A stretch of DNA of 64,000 nt from contig JADGEQ010000006.1 of assembly GCA_016744295.1 (NCBI GenBank), forward strand, positions 62,001-126,000, in the 5' to 3' direction. Below are positions 43,229-51,514 of this stretch, piece after piece. How positions within the stretch are numbered: position 1 is the stretch's first letter; each line of letters opens with the position of its first letter. The stretch comes from Desulfobacteraceae bacterium. Its GTDB lineage: Bacteria > Desulfobacterota > Desulfobacteria > Desulfobacterales > Desulfobacteraceae. The notes beneath the pieces are model-generated. The model was not told where the DNA came from. It saw only the letters and a list, made by a program, of their open reading frames with translations, and searched no databases. The position numbers and the translations under genes were made by a program.

Positions 43229-43675
43229 TCAGTCATATTTTTTTGACTTGCCTTTGCCCTTATTCTTCTGCTGCTTATTATTCTTCTCATTGTGTTTCTG
43301 CTTGTATTTATATTCCTTTTGCAGCTTGAGTTTGTGGGGGATTTCCGTTCCTGTTTCCACCCGCCACCCATTGTTAAGGTCTGCAGAAACCATCCATCGT
43401 CCATCCGTGGACAGGCGGATGTAAAGGTTTTTGTGAAAATAGGTGTTTGGCACATTGACCACAAGATAGGCCCCGATGCTTGAATCATAGTCAAGGTTGT
43501 GGCCCTGGTGCTGATGTCGGTATCCATGGGCCGGGGCATGGGGGGGCGGTCCCTTTTTCTTGTGTTTTTGTTTTTCTGCGGGTACCTGGGCGTGAACCCC
43601 GACGCCCATTGTATTACATCCAAATAAAAGAAAAACACAGGCACCACCAATGGCGATCATCTTCAGAAATCTCAT
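43229..43675 (-). CDS. His-rich lipoprotein, hypothetical
   Basis: A 148-residue protein. The N terminus (FLKMIAIGGACVFLLFGCNT) ends in a lipobox-like LFGC, so it is probably a lipoprotein anchored by C20. The mature part starts His/Pro/Lys-rich (PPPHAPAHGYRHQHQGH), has a compact beta-rich core (IGAYLVVNVPNTYFHKNLYI, STDGRWMVSADLNNGW) and ends in a very basic Lys/Asn/Gln tail. Similar GYRHxHQGH proteins of unknown role exist in deltaproteobacteria, as I recall. The histidines suggest metal binding, and ferritin is next door. Confidence 0.7.
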   Translation of the reverse strand: MRFLKMIAIGGACVFLLFGCNTMGVGVHAQVPAEKQKHKKKGPPPHAPAHGYRHQHQGHNLDYDSSIGAYLVVNVPNTYFHKNLYIRLSTDGRWMVSADLNNGWRVETGTEIPHKLKLQKEYKYKQKHNEKNNKQQKNKGKGKSKKYD

Positions 43676-43866
43676 TAAGTTTCCTCAACCTAGGGGTTAA
43701 TTAAAAAATGGATACCTTTATCTTAGCCTTTTTTAAAGACAGCTTCAATACATGGAACACTATTCTTTTAGAAAAGCAATATTTTAGAAAAAAGTTCACA
43801 TTCAGGTGGTAAGAAGGGATGTTTTTTTTGAAAGACTATAGCCGTTACAGGAATTTTAGAAATAGA

Positions 43867-43908
43867 ATGGCCGGAACATTGGCGGCAATACCAGGGTTCC
43901 GGCCATTG
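43867..43908 (-). terminator. strong hairpin after the acetoacetyl-CoA synthetase operon
   Basis: AATGGCCGGAAC (43867-43878) and GTTCCGGCCATT (43897-43908) pair over 12 bp without mismatch, 9 bp after the stop at 43918. There is no long T run on the minus strand, only CTATTTCT, so it may be a Rho-assisted or 3'-protecting hairpin. The rest of 43676-43917 shows no gene. Confidence 0.6.
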
Positions 43909-43917
43909 GTTGTTGTA

Positions 43918-45867
43918 TCAGCTTTTCAGTTCCGATATGTTTGCGAAAAAATCAAGGGATTCCGGATTTTTAAGGGCATCTTTGTTTTTGACTTCCTTGC
44001 CTTCGATCATTTTTTTAACGGCAAGTTCAACTTTTTTCATGTTCAGGGTATAGGGCACGTCGGGTGTTTCAATGATTTTGGCCGGCACATGGCGGGGGGA
44101 TGCATTGGCACGGATGTCCGACCTGATTTTGTTTTGCAGATCGGAGGTGAGTTCAAATCCTTTGGCCATTTTGACAAAGAGGATCACCCTTACGTCATTG
44201 TTCCAGGACTGACCCACCACCACCGAGTCTTCCAGTTCTTCCATGGCATCCAGACGCCGGTAAATTTCCGCGGTACCGATTCGGACACCCCCGGGATTTA
44301 GGGTGGTATCAGACCGGCCGAACATGATAACCCCGCCCCGGGGGGTGACCTGGATAAAATCGCCGTGGGCCCAGATGTCGGGATATTGATCAAAATAGGC
44401 AGAATGATATTTACTGCCGTCGGTATCCCCCCAAAAATAAATGGGCATGGAGGGAAAGGGGGCACAGCAAACCAGCTCTGCCTGCTGGTCTATAACCGGT
44501 GCTCCGGCATCGTCATAGGCAAATACTTTCATCCCAAGGCCCCGGCATTGGAGTTCCCCTGAATAAACCGCACCCATGGGATTGCCCAGGGCAAAACACC
44601 CGTTGAGATCCGAGCCCCCGGAAATGGATGCCAGCAGCAGATCACTCTTAACATGCTCATAGATGAATTCGAAATTTTCATCGGACAGAGGGGAACCGGT
44701 TGAAAGAACAGATTTAAGATGGGTCAGATCAAATTGTTCCTTTGGTTTGACCCCGGCATTTTTCAAGGCTTCAATATATCCGGCACTGGTGCCGAAGACC
44801 GTTACTTTTTCCGCTTCAGCCATTTCCCAAAGTGCGTCCGGACCCGGGTGGAACGGGTTGCCGTCAAAAAGCACCAGGGTAGCGCCCACACTCAAAGAAC
44901 AGGTCAGCCAGTTCCACATCATCCACCCGCAGGTGGTAAAATAAAAAATGGTATCCTCTTCCCCCAAATCCGTATGGAGTACCAGCTCTTTTTTCTGGTG
45001 GAGAAGTACCCCGCCCCCACTCTGGACCATGCATTTTGGAAGGCCGGTGGTGCCCGAGGAGTACATTATATACAGGGGATCATCAAAATCCATCTGGGTA
45101 AATTCAATCTTGTGGGCATTTGGATCCTTGAAGTCGGCAAAGCTAACTGCATTGGGCAAAGCGGAAATGTCCGGTTCGGCTGTTGTATAGGGGATAACCA
45201 CAATTTTTTCAATGGAGGGCAGTTCTTCTACAATTCCGGCGATGCGCTGGATACTGTCCAAAGGCTTTCCCTTGAAAAAATAACCGTCTGCCGTGAACAA
45301 TACCCTGGGCTGGGTCTGGCCGAATCGGTCCAAAACTCCTTTGATTCCAAAATCAGGAGAGCAGGAGGACCAGATGGCCCCCAGGCTTGTGGCAGCCAGC
45401 ATGGCAATGATGCTTTCGGGCATATTGGGCACAAAACCCACCACCCGGTCTCCCTTGGAAATGCCCATGGCTTTCAGGGAGGCGGCTGTTTTTGCCACTT
45501 CATCATAGAGCTGGTTATAAGTGAGGGTCCGCCTGACCAAATCTTCGCCACGAAAAACAAGGGCCAGGTTGTCATTTCTATATTGCAAAAGGTTTTCGGC
45601 AAAGTTGAGTTTGCAATTGGTAAAAAAGGTTGCCCCGGGCATTTTGTCCTTGTTTACAATGGGTTTATCATAGGGAACCGATCCCTTGATATTCAAAAAA
45701 TGCCAAGCCGTGTCCCAGAAATCTTCCAGGTTTTCAACGGACCACTCCCAAAGCTCCGGATAGTCTTTAAAATTTTTTTTGAAACGTTCATTCACAAGTT
45801 GCATGAAGCGATACATATTGGTGCTTTTGATTCTCTGCTCAGATGGCTGCCACAACAGGTTTGTCAT
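43918..45867 (-). CDS. aacS: acetoacetyl-CoA synthetase
   Basis: A 649-residue AMP-forming ligase that converts acetoacetate to acetoacetyl-CoA. The length and the N terminus (LLWQPSEQRIKSTNMYRFMQ), GAIWSSCSPDFGIKGVLDRF and FYFTTCGWMMWNWL are typical for AacS; MYSSGTTGLPKCMVQ is the P-loop and RSDTTLNPGGVRIGTAEIYR the A8 region. It comes last in the leucine-type operon and rescues the acetoacetate made by HMG-CoA cleavage. Confidence 0.94.
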   Translation of the reverse strand: MTNLLWQPSEQRIKSTNMYRFMQLVNERFKKNFKDYPELWEWSVENLEDFWDTAWHFLNIKGSVPYDKPIVNKDKMPGATFFTNCKLNFAENLLQYRNDNLALVFRGEDLVRRTLTYNQLYDEVAKTAASLKAMGISKGDRVVGFVPNMPESIIAMLAATSLGAIWSSCSPDFGIKGVLDRFGQTQPRVLFTADGYFFKGKPLDSIQRIAGIVEELPSIEKIVVIPYTTAEPDISALPNAVSFADFKDPNAHKIEFTQMDFDDPLYIMYSSGTTGLPKCMVQSGGGVLLHQKKELVLHTDLGEEDTIFYFTTCGWMMWNWLTCSLSVGATLVLFDGNPFHPGPDALWEMAEAEKVTVFGTSAGYIEALKNAGVKPKEQFDLTHLKSVLSTGSPLSDENFEFIYEHVKSDLLLASISGGSDLNGCFALGNPMGAVYSGELQCRGLGMKVFAYDDAGAPVIDQQAELVCCAPFPSMPIYFWGDTDGSKYHSAYFDQYPDIWAHGDFIQVTPRGGVIMFGRSDTTLNPGGVRIGTAEIYRRLDAMEELEDSVVVGQSWNNDVRVILFVKMAKGFELTSDLQNKIRSDIRANASPRHVPAKIIETPDVPYTLNMKKVELAVKKMIEGKEVKNKDALKNPESLDFFANISELKS

Positions 45868-45879
45868 TTGGTTACCTCC

Positions 45880-46515
45880 TTATTCGTACAGAACGGCAAG
45901 GATGGTGGCTTTTTCGGTTTTTGCCGTGATGTAATGGGATGTGGTGGAAAGATAATAGGCACTGTCTCCGGGTTCAAGATCATAAGATTCATTGGCAATG
46001 GTCAGGTTGGCAACCCCTTCAAGGACAAAAACAAACTCCTCGCCGTTGTGCACGGAAATTTCCTTTTCCTCATTTTTTTCCAGTTGGACGATGAGGGCTT
46101 CCATATGTCGTCCATGGACTTCAGGGGCCAGGCTCATATAGGCGTAAATATTTTTTTTGTTGGTTTTGGAAGCAGATCTGGACACCTGTTTTCTGTCATT
46201 TTTCCGGGTGATGGAATAGAGCTTGGTGCCTAACCCTGAAACAAGGCGGCCTACGGCTGCATCCAGGGCTTTGGAAAGTTTCATCACCGTGCCCAGTTGG
46301 GGCTTTTGTTTACCATTTTCAATGTCTTCAAGATCCGAAACATCAAAACCGGTGAGGCTGGACAGGTCTTCCAGGGATATGCCCCTTTCTTTTCTTAGCT
46401 GCCGGATACGGGATCCCACCTCTTCCACTTCCCCTGCTTTCCCATCTTTAATATTTCCGGTGAGGTCCTCAAAATAGTCAAGATTGATATGGGGGATTTT
46501 TTCTTTTTTTTCCAT
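45880..46515 (-). CDS. XRE-family regulator with cupin domain
   Basis: A 211-residue regulator. The HTH is at about residues 33-87 (IRQLRKERGISLEDLSSLTG) and the cupin at about 140-211 (HNGEEFVFVLEGVANLTI, YDLEPGDSAYYLSTTSHY). Such proteins bind a small effector in the cupin. The start at 46515 is chosen because GGAGAT precedes it; an in-frame start 108 bp upstream lies inside the lyase gene. It sits within the leucine-type operon and may tune it. Confidence 0.88.
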   Translation of the reverse strand: MEKKEKIPHINLDYFEDLTGNIKDGKAGEVEEVGSRIRQLRKERGISLEDLSSLTGFDVSDLEDIENGKQKPQLGTVMKLSKALDAAVGRLVSGLGTKLYSITRKNDRKQVSRSASKTNKKNIYAYMSLAPEVHGRHMEALIVQLEKNEEKEISVHNGEEFVFVLEGVANLTIANESYDLEPGDSAYYLSTTSHYITAKTEKATILAVLYE

Positions 46516-46549
46516 GGCATCTCCTTTGATAGATCCTTGCAGGGCAGAT

Positions 46550-47677
46550 CTATGGTTTGGGAAAGTTTTGATCCGGTGTTTCACCCAAGTTTTCTTTTCG
46601 TTTGGCAAGCCCTGGTCGGGCATAGTGCATATGCCCCTCTTTCAGGGTGCGGCCGTTGATCATGGCTTCACTGCGAAGCCTCGTGCCAACAGTTCTCTCC
46701 AGTTGTTTCCCCAGCCAGAGGATCCTGTCAATATCATATCCATGTTCTATACCCATTTCGTCAATTTGTACAAGGGTATCTTCCAGGCAGACAAGGCCCA
46801 CAAAGCGTTCATCGTCATAATAATAATCCCCGGTTCCCTTGATGGGTCTGTCATCCAAAAAATTAGCCGGTTGTCCGCCAAGTCCGCCAAGGGTGGCTTC
46901 AAAATGACAGATACCTGCCTGGAGTGCCGCAAGAATGGAGGCCGATGCCACCCGTTTGGTCTCATGGAAATGGGCAATGTGAAGACTTGTATCCGGGATC
47001 TCATCTAAAATCATGGAAAAATACCGGTACACATCCGGGGCAGATGCGGATCCGTCATGGTCGGCATGTTCTATGTCAGAGGCCCCGATGGAAAGCCAGT
47101 GTTTGGTGAATTCAACGGCATCTTTCATGTCTGTGGCGCCGCCAATGGGGCTGCCCCAGATGGTGGACACAGTGCCGCACATTTTTAAACCCGCTGCCCT
47201 GGATTTTTCGATGCACCGGGCAGCTTCTGCCCAATAATCGGGCAGGGTGGTGCCGGAATTGGCAAAATGATGCTGTTCTTCGGTGGATACCATCATCAAC
47301 AGCCTGTCAGGACCCACCCCCCGGTTTGCAAGGGCAATGGCACGGTCCACGGCTGATTCTCTTATGGTGATGGCCGTGAGAACCACATCTTTCATGTCAA
47401 TGCCTTTTTTGGCGGCACGGGCGTTAAAATTATCCGATCTTAAATGGGCGAGCAGTTCTTCTGCATCGGCAAACTGGGGCATACTTCTAGGATTGCCCAG
47501 GTTGGTTACCTCAATGTTCCGGCAGCCCGCAAATATCAGTTCTTCAAGGTAGGTGATTTTTGCCTGGGTGGAAATGAATTTTTCCAGATGCTGGAACCCG
47601 TCTCTTACGGTTATATCGCCTACGGTTACCCTGCGGGGCATTCTTGGGAAAATTTTCCAATAATCATATTCTGTCAT
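46550..47677 (-). CDS. HMG-CoA-lyase-like protein lacking the active-site cysteine
   Basis: A 375-residue TIM-barrel of the HMG-CoA lyase/DRE-TIM family. The N-terminal DITVRDGFQ gives the R25-D26 pair, and IAHFHETK gives the two metal histidines (H236, H238). The glycine-rich loop that in HMG-CoA lyase is GLGGCP reads GLGGQP here, with Q269 in place of the cysteine. The operon context (carboxylase beta, hydratase, acetoacetyl-CoA synthetase) argues for HMG-CoA cleavage, but the missing residue means another lyase or aldolase reaction is possible. Confidence 0.8.
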   Translation of the reverse strand: MTEYDYWKIFPRMPRRVTVGDITVRDGFQHLEKFISTQAKITYLEELIFAGCRNIEVTNLGNPRSMPQFADAEELLAHLRSDNFNARAAKKGIDMKDVVLTAITIRESAVDRAIALANRGVGPDRLLMMVSTEEQHHFANSGTTLPDYWAEAARCIEKSRAAGLKMCGTVSTIWGSPIGGATDMKDAVEFTKHWLSIGASDIEHADHDGSASAPDVYRYFSMILDEIPDTSLHIAHFHETKRVASASILAALQAGICHFEATLGGLGGQPANFLDDRPIKGTGDYYYDDERFVGLVCLEDTLVQIDEMGIEHGYDIDRILWLGKQLERTVGTRLRSEAMINGRTLKEGHMHYARPGLAKRKENLGETPDQNFPKP

Positions 47678-47755
47678 GGGATATCTCCTTAACTTATCTA
47701 ATTTTGGGTCTAATTACCGGTTTAATATTTGCGCTTAAATCTGGAAATTACTTGG

Positions 47756-49342
47756 TCAGAACCTGAAATTTCCAAATGTTGCATTACCAATGGGTTTGAT
47801 CAGGCTGACCTCAAAGGCCATGCCCAGCCAGTCCCTGATTTCTGAAAATTTGAGGACCCGGTCATTGAACAATCTGGAAGCACAGAAAAAAGGATGGGCC
47901 TCCCCATCATATTTATCAATCATTCGCTGCTGGAAGGCTGCTATCTCTTCGACACTCATGGGATTGCCCGAGGCTTTGCGTTTGGCCTGTTCGATGTGGA
48001 GCAAAACCCCGCCGGCACTTTTTCCGCTCATGACGGCGGTTCTGGCCCGCATGGTGGAAAAAAGGAAATGGGGTTTATAGGCCCGGCCGCACATGCCGTA
48101 GTTGGCCGCCCCATTGTCAGGGCCTATAACCAGTTGAATCCGTGGCACCTGGGCGCAGGAAACAGCCCTTACCATGTCGGCTCCAAATTTGCCGATGCCG
48201 GCATGTTCAGAGTCGGACCCTATCATGTAACCCGGAGAACTTTGGATAAAGAGCAGCGGGATTCGTTCATAGGAGCATCTGACAACCCATTCGGCCACTT
48301 TTTTGGCAGCTTCATGGAAGATGATGCCGGCTCCGTTGGAACAGATCACCCCCACGGGAAGTCCTTTTATCCTGATTTTGCCCGTGAGGATATTGCTTCC
48401 CCTGCCCGGGGCAAAGTCTTTCTTGGTCTCTATAAACTCAGACCCGTCGGCAATCGCCTGGATCACCTTATATCCGTTTATTCCCTTATGGGGGGAGGTG
48501 GGCAAAACATCATGGAGGGATTCCTGGGAAACAGGTTCCATAACCTCATATCGGTGCAGGTTGAGCGGCTGGGGACGGCTCAAGGAGAGCAGTTCCCTGA
48601 CCCTTTCTATGGCCTGGGTCTGGTCGGAGCAAAGATGGTCTGCCCCGCCGGACACCTGGGTGTGCACCTTGGCTCCCCCCAGATTCTCTGCCGAGATCTC
48701 TTCTCCAGTGGCCATTTTCACCAGGGGCGGTCCGCCCAAAAAGGAAAAGGATTGTTTGTCGATCATAATGGATTCACAGGCCATAAATACAATATAGGCA
48801 CCTCCGGCTGTGTTGCCGCCGGTGCTCAGAGTGACCTGGCGAAGTCCCGCAGCCGACATCCGGGCCATATTGTAAAAAATGGAGCCAAAATGCTGGTCGT
48901 CGGGGAAAACTTCGGCCTGCATGGGCAGAAAAACCCCGCCCGAATCGGCAATATAGATAGAATTGAGTCCGCATTTTTCCGCAATGGCCTGGGCCCGCAT
49001 ATGTTTTTTCAGGGTGATGGGAAAATAGGTTCCGGCCTTGACTCTGGCGTCATTGGCCATGATCATGGTCCAATTGCCGTGGACTTTACCGATTCCCGTC
49101 ACGATTCCGGCACAGGCAACATCATCCACCCCGGGATAGCCCATGCCAAACCCTGCCAGCAGAGACAATTCAAAAAAGGGGGTGTCCGGATCAATAAGAT
49201 CTGTGATCAACTCTCTTACCGGCCGTTTATTCCGTTTTGCCAGGGCATCCACTGCCTTTTGACCCCCGGGCCAGATGGCTTCCTGCTGACGGGCCGAAAG
49301 AGTTGCTTCTTCGTTTTCCCAGAATGCACTTGTGTTTGTCAT
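47756..49342 (-). CDS. liuB: acyl-CoA carboxylase beta subunit (methylcrotonyl-CoA type)
   Basis: A 528-residue carboxyltransferase. YIADSGGVFLPMQAEVFPD, LSTGGNTAGGAYIVFMACES, FLGGPPLVKMATGEEISAE and GRGSNILTGKIRIKGLPVG match methylcrotonyl-CoA carboxylase beta. It moves carboxyl from biotin to the acyl-CoA. No biotin carboxylase or biotin-carrier gene lies in this operon or elsewhere in the window, so the alpha subunit must be encoded elsewhere or the enzyme works in a different complex. The hydratase stop is 8 bp upstream. Confidence 0.9.
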   Translation of the reverse strand: MTNTSAFWENEEATLSARQQEAIWPGGQKAVDALAKRNKRPVRELITDLIDPDTPFFELSLLAGFGMGYPGVDDVACAGIVTGIGKVHGNWTMIMANDARVKAGTYFPITLKKHMRAQAIAEKCGLNSIYIADSGGVFLPMQAEVFPDDQHFGSIFYNMARMSAAGLRQVTLSTGGNTAGGAYIVFMACESIMIDKQSFSFLGGPPLVKMATGEEISAENLGGAKVHTQVSGGADHLCSDQTQAIERVRELLSLSRPQPLNLHRYEVMEPVSQESLHDVLPTSPHKGINGYKVIQAIADGSEFIETKKDFAPGRGSNILTGKIRIKGLPVGVICSNGAGIIFHEAAKKVAEWVVRCSYERIPLLFIQSSPGYMIGSDSEHAGIGKFGADMVRAVSCAQVPRIQLVIGPDNGAANYGMCGRAYKPHFLFSTMRARTAVMSGKSAGGVLLHIEQAKRKASGNPMSVEEIAAFQQRMIDKYDGEAHPFFCASRLFNDRVLKFSEIRDWLGMAFEVSLIKPIGNATFGNFRF

Positions 49343-49350
49343 GGATTATT

Positions 49351-50136
49351 TTATCTCCCTTTGTATACAGGTTTTCTTTTCTCTCTGAATGCGGTGAGCC
49401 CTTCCACCCGATCTTCGGTGGGGATGGTCACCCGATAGGCATTGGATTCTATGGCAAGGCCAGTGGCAAGGTCGGTTTCAATGCCCCTGTCAATGGCATA
49501 CTTGGCCATTTCCACTGCAATGGGTCCGGTTTCGGCAATCATTTTTGCCATTTCCATGCAGGCATCCAATAGGTTCTCCTGGGGGACCACCTGGTTGACA
49601 AGGCCTATTTCAAGGGCTTCCTTTGCATTTACCCTTTTGCCTGTGAATATTAATTCCTTTGCCTTTGCCACCCCGATTATCCGGGGTAGCCGTTGGGTGC
49701 CGCCGCCCCCGGGGATAATGGCAAGCCGGGTCTCGGTGAGGCCCATGGAGGCAGTGTCTGCGGCAATGCGAATATCCGATGCCAGTGCCACTTCTGTTCC
49801 CCCGCCCAGGGCGATCCCGTTGACCGCCGAAATGACAGGTATGGGAAGGTTCTGGATCGAGGTTAAAAGATTGCGGATGGTGAGAATGAACTTTTTTACC
49901 TCCTCCGGGGACAGGGTGGCCCTTTCCTTTAGGTCTGCGCCGGCGCAAAAGGATTTTTTTCCTGTTCCTGTGATGATGAGACAGCGGATATCGCTTGTGT
50001 ATTGCAGGTTGTCTATTTTATCCCTCAGGGCATACAGCAGGTCAAAGTTCAGGCAGTTCATTACCCCGGGCCGGTTCAGGGTAAGGATAACGGCCTGGTT
50101 TTGTTCCGCCACCAGCAAAAGATCTTCATTGCTCAT
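49351..50136 (-). CDS. liuC: enoyl-CoA hydratase, methylglutaconyl-CoA hydratase type
   Basis: A 261-residue crotonase-fold enzyme. CAGADLKERATL forms the first oxyanion loop, NGIALGGGTEVALASDIRIA the second, and LTETRLAIIPGGGGTQRLPR holds the catalytic glutamate region in a form typical of AUH/LiuC. It would add water to 3-methylglutaconyl-CoA to give HMG-CoA. The start 12 bp after an upstream in-frame ATG is preferred because GGAG is right before it. Confidence 0.88.
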   Translation of the reverse strand: MSNEDLLLVAEQNQAVILTLNRPGVMNCLNFDLLYALRDKIDNLQYTSDIRCLIITGTGKKSFCAGADLKERATLSPEEVKKFILTIRNLLTSIQNLPIPVISAVNGIALGGGTEVALASDIRIAADTASMGLTETRLAIIPGGGGTQRLPRIIGVAKAKELIFTGKRVNAKEALEIGLVNQVVPQENLLDACMEMAKMIAETGPIAVEMAKYAIDRGIETDLATGLAIESNAYRVTIPTEDRVEGLTAFREKRKPVYKGR

Positions 50137-50157
50137 AATTGTCTCCATTTAAACAGC

Positions 50158-51306
50158 TTAACAGCCGATATATCTTGAAATAACAAGGCGCTGTACCTCA
50201 GAAGTGCCTTCTCCTATTTCAAGGAGCTTCTGGTCCCTGTAAAATCTTTCCACATTATATTCTTTCATCAACCCATAGCCACCGTGGATCTGGACGGCAT
50301 GATCCACCACCCGGCCCATGACCTCGGAGCAGTAAAGCTTGCCCATGGCAGCTTCCTTTTCATAGGGCCTATGATTACTCTTGAGCCAGCAGGCTTTGTA
50401 GAGAAGGTTTCTGGCACATTCTATTTCCATGGCCGAATCGGCCAGTTTGAATGAAATTGCCTGAAATTTGGAAATGGGCTGGCCAAATTGTTCTCTTTCC
50501 TTTGAATATTTAAGGGCCAGATCATAGGCACCTTGAGCTCCGCCAAGGCCCATGGACCCTATGGATAGACGACCTCCGTCCAGGGTGGACAGCATCTGGT
50601 GGAAGCCGTCCCCTTTTTTTCCCAGGATATTGGTTTTGGGAACTCTCACATCGTCAAAGTAGAGTTCCGCGGTGTTGGAAGCCCGCCACATCATTTTTTT
50701 GTGCATGGGAATTGCTTTGAAGCCCGGGGTGCCGGATTCAACTAAGATACAGGAATATTCAGGCTTTCCATTGTCACGGGTTCCGGTGATGGCCTGGACA
50801 GTGACGCCCATGCTCAAATCACATGCGGCATTGGTGATAAATATTTTGGATCCGTTGATCACCCATTCATTTCCGTCTATAACTGCCGTGGTTTTACTGC
50901 CCCCGGCATCGGATCCGGCCGTGGGTTCTGTGAGGCCGAATCCCCACAACCCTTCGCCTGTACAGAGCTTGGGTAGATATTTTTGTTTTTGCTCTTTGGT
51001 CCCAAAATAGTATATCGGTCCGATTCCAAGGGAGTTGCCCGCTGCAATGGTGGCTGCCTGGGAACCGTCTATTCTTGCGATTTCTTCAACCGCAATGATG
51101 TAGGATATATAATCCATTGCCTGGCCTTCATATTCTTCTGAAACAAACATGCCGAAAAGACCGATTTCTCCCATTTTGCGGGTAAGCTCATTTGAAAATT
51201 CTTCTCGTTCATCAAGCTCGCCTGCAATGGGGGCAATTTCTTTCTGGGCAAACTTTCTGACTTCCTTACGGATCATCTCCTGCTCTTTGGTAAGGTCAAA
51301 ATCCAC
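50158..51306 (-). CDS. acyl-CoA dehydrogenase, short/branched-chain type
   Basis: A 382-residue FAD enzyme with the ordinary catalytic glutamate in IGEGTSEVQRLVISR. LTEPTAGSDAGG, EREQFGQPISKFQAISFKLA and QIHGGYGLMKEYNVERFYRD are family motifs. Isovaleryl-CoA dehydrogenases place the base on another helix, so this looks more like a short or 2-methyl-branched chain enzyme, despite its place at the head of the leucine-type operon. It is the promoter-proximal gene. Confidence 0.92.
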   Translation of the reverse strand: MDFDLTKEQEMIRKEVRKFAQKEIAPIAGELDEREEFSNELTRKMGEIGLFGMFVSEEYEGQAMDYISYIIAVEEIARIDGSQAATIAAGNSLGIGPIYYFGTKEQKQKYLPKLCTGEGLWGFGLTEPTAGSDAGGSKTTAVIDGNEWVINGSKIFITNAACDLSMGVTVQAITGTRDNGKPEYSCILVESGTPGFKAIPMHKKMMWRASNTAELYFDDVRVPKTNILGKKGDGFHQMLSTLDGGRLSIGSMGLGGAQGAYDLALKYSKEREQFGQPISKFQAISFKLADSAMEIECARNLLYKACWLKSNHRPYEKEAAMGKLYCSEVMGRVVDHAVQIHGGYGLMKEYNVERFYRDQKLLEIGEGTSEVQRLVISRYIGC

Positions 51307-51402
51307 CCTGCGCCTCCTTCGTATCTATGGGTTAATTATAAGGGTTAATTATTATTTACACGTATACAGGTTCAGCACTGTGCCCGGGATAGTAAAAAAA
51401 AC

Positions 51403-51459
51403 TGATCGAGCGCTCAGTCTATTTTTAAGATACTATATTTAATACAATTATTTTGTCAA
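51403..51459 (-). promoter_or_regulatory. promoter and TetR-type operator of the leucine-type operon
   Basis: On the minus strand TTGACA (51454-51459) and TATAGT (51432-51437) are 16 bp apart, a near-consensus promoter. TGATCGAGCGCTCAGTCT (plus strand, 51403-51420) begins 11 bp after the -10, over the likely transcription start. Its reverse complement differs at only 2 of 18 positions from the site before the TetR gene at 57849-57866. The half sites resemble the TGAATGA boxes of TetR-type FadR. Confidence 0.8.
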
Positions 51460-51514
51460 ACAATATTTATCAAGGATGGGAATTAAAATGGAAAAAGAGG
51501 GTGGGGGACGGGGA

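Noticed and set aside
44719..46233. 504-codon plus-strand frame opposite the acetoacetyl-CoA synthetase
   Set aside because: It lies antisense to a clear enzyme gene and its regulator, has no family features and reflects codon bias of the real strand.
47894..49438. 514-codon plus-strand frame opposite the carboxyltransferase gene
   Set aside because: Same reason: antisense shadow of a strongly conserved gene, crossing its 5' end, without motifs.
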